The translations under genes and the position numbers were made by a program. From a virus: 23,580 nucleotides of DNA. The stretch covers positions 3,754 to 27,333 of IMG/VR virus record IMGVR_UViG_3300012012_001593. The stretch is one strand, 5' to 3'. The notes under the pieces were generated by a model. The model was not told where the DNA came from, did no database searches, and saw nothing but the letters and a program-made list of their open reading frames with translations. This document shows positions 21,701-23,580 of this stretch, piece after piece; the first letter of the stretch is position 1; the number at the start of each line of letters is the position of its first letter.

Positions 21701-22836
21701 CACCCCTCCTCGCGGCGTCGCCGCAGTTCGAGCACCTTCGGCCCCGCGTCGAGCCGCGACACCGCGTCGCGTAGCCGGTCGGCGGTCGGCCGCACGTAGG
21801 CCCGGAGCAGCGTCTGCACGCTGTGCCCCGTCAGCTCGGACACCGTCCGCGCGTCGACGCCCCGGTCGAGCAGCGACATCGCCGCCATCCGGCGCAGCCC
21901 GTGGGCGGTGTAGGCGGGCAGGCCGGCGACGCGCGACGCCTGCTCGAGCGCAGCCGCGGCCACCGCTGCGGGCTGGATGGGCAGGCCGTCGACGAGGCGA
22001 GCCCCCGGCGCGCGGTCGCGGGTCAGCCGCTCGACCAGCGCCGCGAGCTCGCCGACCACCGGGTAGCGCCGCGGGCGGACCTTGCCGCGCCGCTGGCGGG
22101 CTTCGTCGCGGCCGTGGACGACGAGTACGCCGCCGGCCCGGTCGTAGTCGCCCACGGTCGCCGCGGCGGCCTCGCCGACCCGCATCCCAGTGAGCGCCAG
22201 CAGCTCGACGAGGTCGCGACCCCGACCCGCCGGCATTGCCGCGAGGAGCGCCCACACCTCGCCGCGCTCGGGCGTCGCCGCGTTGTTGACGTGGGCCTGC
22301 TCGTCGACGCGCAACATGCGAGCCAGCTCGGGCGGCTTCGGCGCGCCCCGCTCGTGCGCCCACTTCAACGCGATTCGGAGTGTGAGCACCGACTGCGCCG
22401 CGGTGCGCTGGCCGACGCCCTCGCGCAGCCAGCCGGTCACGACGTCGCCGACGGCGGCGCGGGTGAGCGCGTCGAGGCGCACGTCGCCGATCGACTCGAC
22501 CCAGTAGGCCGCGGTGCGCCGGTAGCCCTCGCCGGTCGCGTGCGCGATCTGGCCCGTCTCGACGCGGGCGGCCTGCGCGTCAGCCCACATCGCCAGCGCC
22601 TCCCCCACCGTGCGAGCGTCCGCGGGGCCGACGACCTGGGAGGGCAGGCCCCGCGCCACCAGGCCGGCGAGCGCCACCGCCACCTCGTCGCGGGTCGCCC
22701 ACCCCGACCACACCGCCCGGCGCTCCGCCTCCCCCTTCGTCCTCGCCCGCCAGTACCACCGCTCGCCCTGCTGGCCCCGCGCTGCCAGCACCGAGGCCCG
22801 CACGGGCCCTATCTCCACCGCCGCCGGTCGTCCCAT
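21700..22836 (-). CDS. int: Tyrosine recombinase / phage integrase
   Basis: 378 aa from the ATG at 22836, preceded by GGGAGGGAC. A TTG 18 nt upstream (22854) would add 6 residues. The N-terminal part (about 1-70) looks like an arm-binding domain, 75-170 is the helical core-binding (SAM-like) domain, and 185-370 is catalytic. R219 (TGMRVGE), K252 in the beta hairpin, H312 and R315 (AHGLRR), H338 (TGHS) and the nucleophile Y347 (LLRAYVR) are all present. It would catalyse site-specific recombination between phage and host attachment sites, with the excisionase-like neighbour for excision. Serves as the main evidence that this element is temperate or an integrated prophage. Confidence 0.92.
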   Translation of the reverse strand: MGRPAAVEIGPVRASVLAARGQQGERWYWRARTKGEAERRAVWSGWATRDEVAVALAGLVARGLPSQVVGPADARTVGEALAMWADAQAARVETGQIAHATGEGYRRTAAYWVESIGDVRLDALTRAAVGDVVTGWLREGVGQRTAAQSVLTLRIALKWAHERGAPKPPELARMLRVDEQAHVNNAATPERGEVWALLAAMPAGRGRDLVELLALTGMRVGEAAAATVGDYDRAGGVLVVHGRDEARQRRGKVRPRRYPVVGELAALVERLTRDRAPGARLVDGLPIQPAAVAAAALEQASRVAGLPAYTAHGLRRMAAMSLLDRGVDARTVSELTGHSVQTLLRAYVRPTADRLRDAVSRLDAGPKVLELRRRREEG

Positions 22837-23050
22837 TGTCCCTCCCGTATCCAAGCGCCGCCAGCCAAGCGGCCCAGCTCGCCACGATCGCCCGCCCGCC
22901 CGCCGGAGTGTACGCCGACGCCGGCCGCCGCTCGCGCACCCACCCCTCCGACCGCCCCAGCGCGTACGCCACCTCGTCGGCCGACACCGGCGTCGACGGG
23001 GCAGCGCAGAGCGCGGCGCGGGCGGTGATGCGGGCGGCGAGATCGCTCAC
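22580..23050 (-). CDS. Excisionase-like HTH protein overlapping the integrase start
   Basis: 156 aa if translated to the first stop. The GTG at 23050 is chosen for its GTGA overlap with the upstream gene. Residues 1-70 carry a recognisable small HTH pattern: TPVSADEVAYALGRSEGWVR (20-39) then ERRPASAYTPAGGRAIVASW, as in excisionase/MerR-like DNA-binding folds with a wing. From residue 72 the frame runs inside the integrase gene for about 257 nt as Gly/Arg/Ala-rich sequence without domain features. The tail may be real, or the true stop may be lost to a sequence change. Likely role: DNA-bending excision factor or local regulator. Confidence 0.5.
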   Translation of the reverse strand: MSDLAARITARAALCAAPSTPVSADEVAYALGRSEGWVRERRPASAYTPAGGRAIVASWAAWLAALGYGRDNGTTGGGGDRARAGLGAGSAGPAGRAVVLAGEDEGGGGAPGGVVGVGDPRRGGGGARRPGGAGPALPGRRPRGRSHGGGGAGDVG

Positions 23051-23580
23051 CGCCAGCCGGCCAGGGCGGCGTTGTCGAACATCTCGACCTGCTCCTGCTC
23101 GCAGAACCCCCACGCCGTGCAGCTCGCCCGCGCGTCGGAGCGTTCGCGCCCGGGGCGGTTGGCCCACGCGATGGCGTCGTCGACCGGCGCCTGGGCGCGC
23201 AGCCGAGCGGACACCCAGCCGGCCACGTCGTCGACGCCAGCCGCGACGGCCTCGTTGGTGAGCCTGCGCTCGTCAGCGCGGTAGTCGTGGTTCTCGAAGA
23301 ACGCCCGGAACTTCGGCGTACCGTCCGGCTGCATCGACCAGCCTGTCGTCCCGGGGTTGCGCTTCGCTCCCTTCGCGTCCATGCGCGCCCGCGCGTGTTC
23401 CGACGTCCACGCTTCGAGTTGGCGCAGCATCTCGACCCACTCCGGCGACGTCTCAGCCCACGTCTTGATCTCCGCCTTCCTGGCGTAGATGCAGGGCCAG
23501 CAGCCCACGCGCGAGCCTGTCTCGTACAGGGCGTTCACGCGGACGCCGTGGCGGTGGTGGATCGTCACCACATCTTGCAG
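23047..23580 (-). CDS. PAPS reductase-family (phosphoadenosine phosphosulfate reductase / DndC-like) protein, N-terminus cut
   Basis: 177 residues visible, open at the right edge. The DVVTIHHRHGVRVNALYETG, then SRVGCWPCIYARKAEI pattern (visible residues 3-37) is typical of phage-encoded PAPS-reductase-like ATP pyrophosphatase proteins. The catalytic SGGKDS-type loop would be outside. Two Cys pairs, CWPC (27-30) and SCTAWGFC near the C-terminus, could ligate an iron-sulfur cluster. It may serve sulfur assimilation or thiolation chemistry. It couples by GTGA to the excisionase-like gene, so it is in the integrase operon. The exact reaction cannot be fixed from this half. Confidence 0.72.
   Translation of the reverse strand: MQDVVTIHHRHGVRVNALYETGSRVGCWPCIYARKAEIKTWAETSPEWVEMLRQLEAWTSEHARARMDAKGAKRNPGTTGWSMQPDGTPKFRAFFENHDYRADERRLTNEAVAAGVDDVAGWVSARLRAQAPVDDAIAWANRPGRERSDARASCTAWGFCEQEQVEMFDNAALAGWR

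Overview
This window is a stretch of a tailed-phage or prophage genome from a very GC-rich host. The evidence is a canonical siphovirus late-gene order on the + strand (scaffold-like, major capsid, neck/connector genes, tail tube, frameshifted tail chaperone pair, tape measure, tail tip, receptor-binding-type proteins, lysis genes) followed by a leftward block with a tyrosine integrase. The host cannot be named from the sequence. High GC, strong third-position G/C and frequent GTG starts fit an actinobacterial, myxobacterial or similar high-GC host. Both edges cut genes, so this is an internal part of a larger element.

Layout. 1-842: end of an upstream gene, then a coiled-coil scaffold-like protein with an N-terminal CxxC. 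855-1402: a two-gene antisense cassette (128-aa unknown protein coupled by GTGA to a ribbon-helix-helix protein) sits between scaffold and capsid genes. 1403-1682: a dense regulatory gap with an operator-like palindrome and a hairpin that encloses the capsid gene's ribosome binding site. 1683-7737: capsid, accessory head proteins, connector/neck proteins, tail tube, and the tail chaperone with a GGGAAAA -1 slippery site. 7737-9308: a short tape measure (523 aa). 9308-17835: a large Asp-box tail protein, a tail-tip protein and several beta-rich, lectin-like tail proteins. 17835-19707: small genes, a one-TM protein, an amidase endolysin and a coiled-coil/TM protein (lysis region). 19710-21075: five small leftward genes in two operons. 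21167-21397: a gap with repeated GGGATC motifs. 21398-23580: leftward operon of PAPS-reductase-like gene (cut), excisionase-like gene, integrase and a 100-aa unknown.

The most distinctive thing is an accessory system spread over both ends. Three leftward operons (starting at 1402, 20455 and 21075) share one upstream element: GTGTA(G/C)CTACA(C/G), then 4 nt, then AAGAAAG as read on the + strand, 56-61 nt before the start codon. The two right-hand operons also share a 96-nt leader repeat (86/96 identical) and an almost identical ~80-nt intergenic hairpin repeat, yet the proteins between the repeats look unrelated. It looks like a cassette array in which coding sequences are exchanged between conserved regulatory joints. 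Paralogous ribbon-helix-helix genes end the left operon and one right operon, each entered by a GTGA overlap, and are candidate regulators of this small regulon.

Genes throughout are packed with 4-nt GTGA or 1-nt TGATG overlaps, implying long translationally coupled operons: one rightward late operon from 1683 to 19707, and leftward lysogeny/accessory operons. No tRNA, CRISPR array or insertion sequence was seen.
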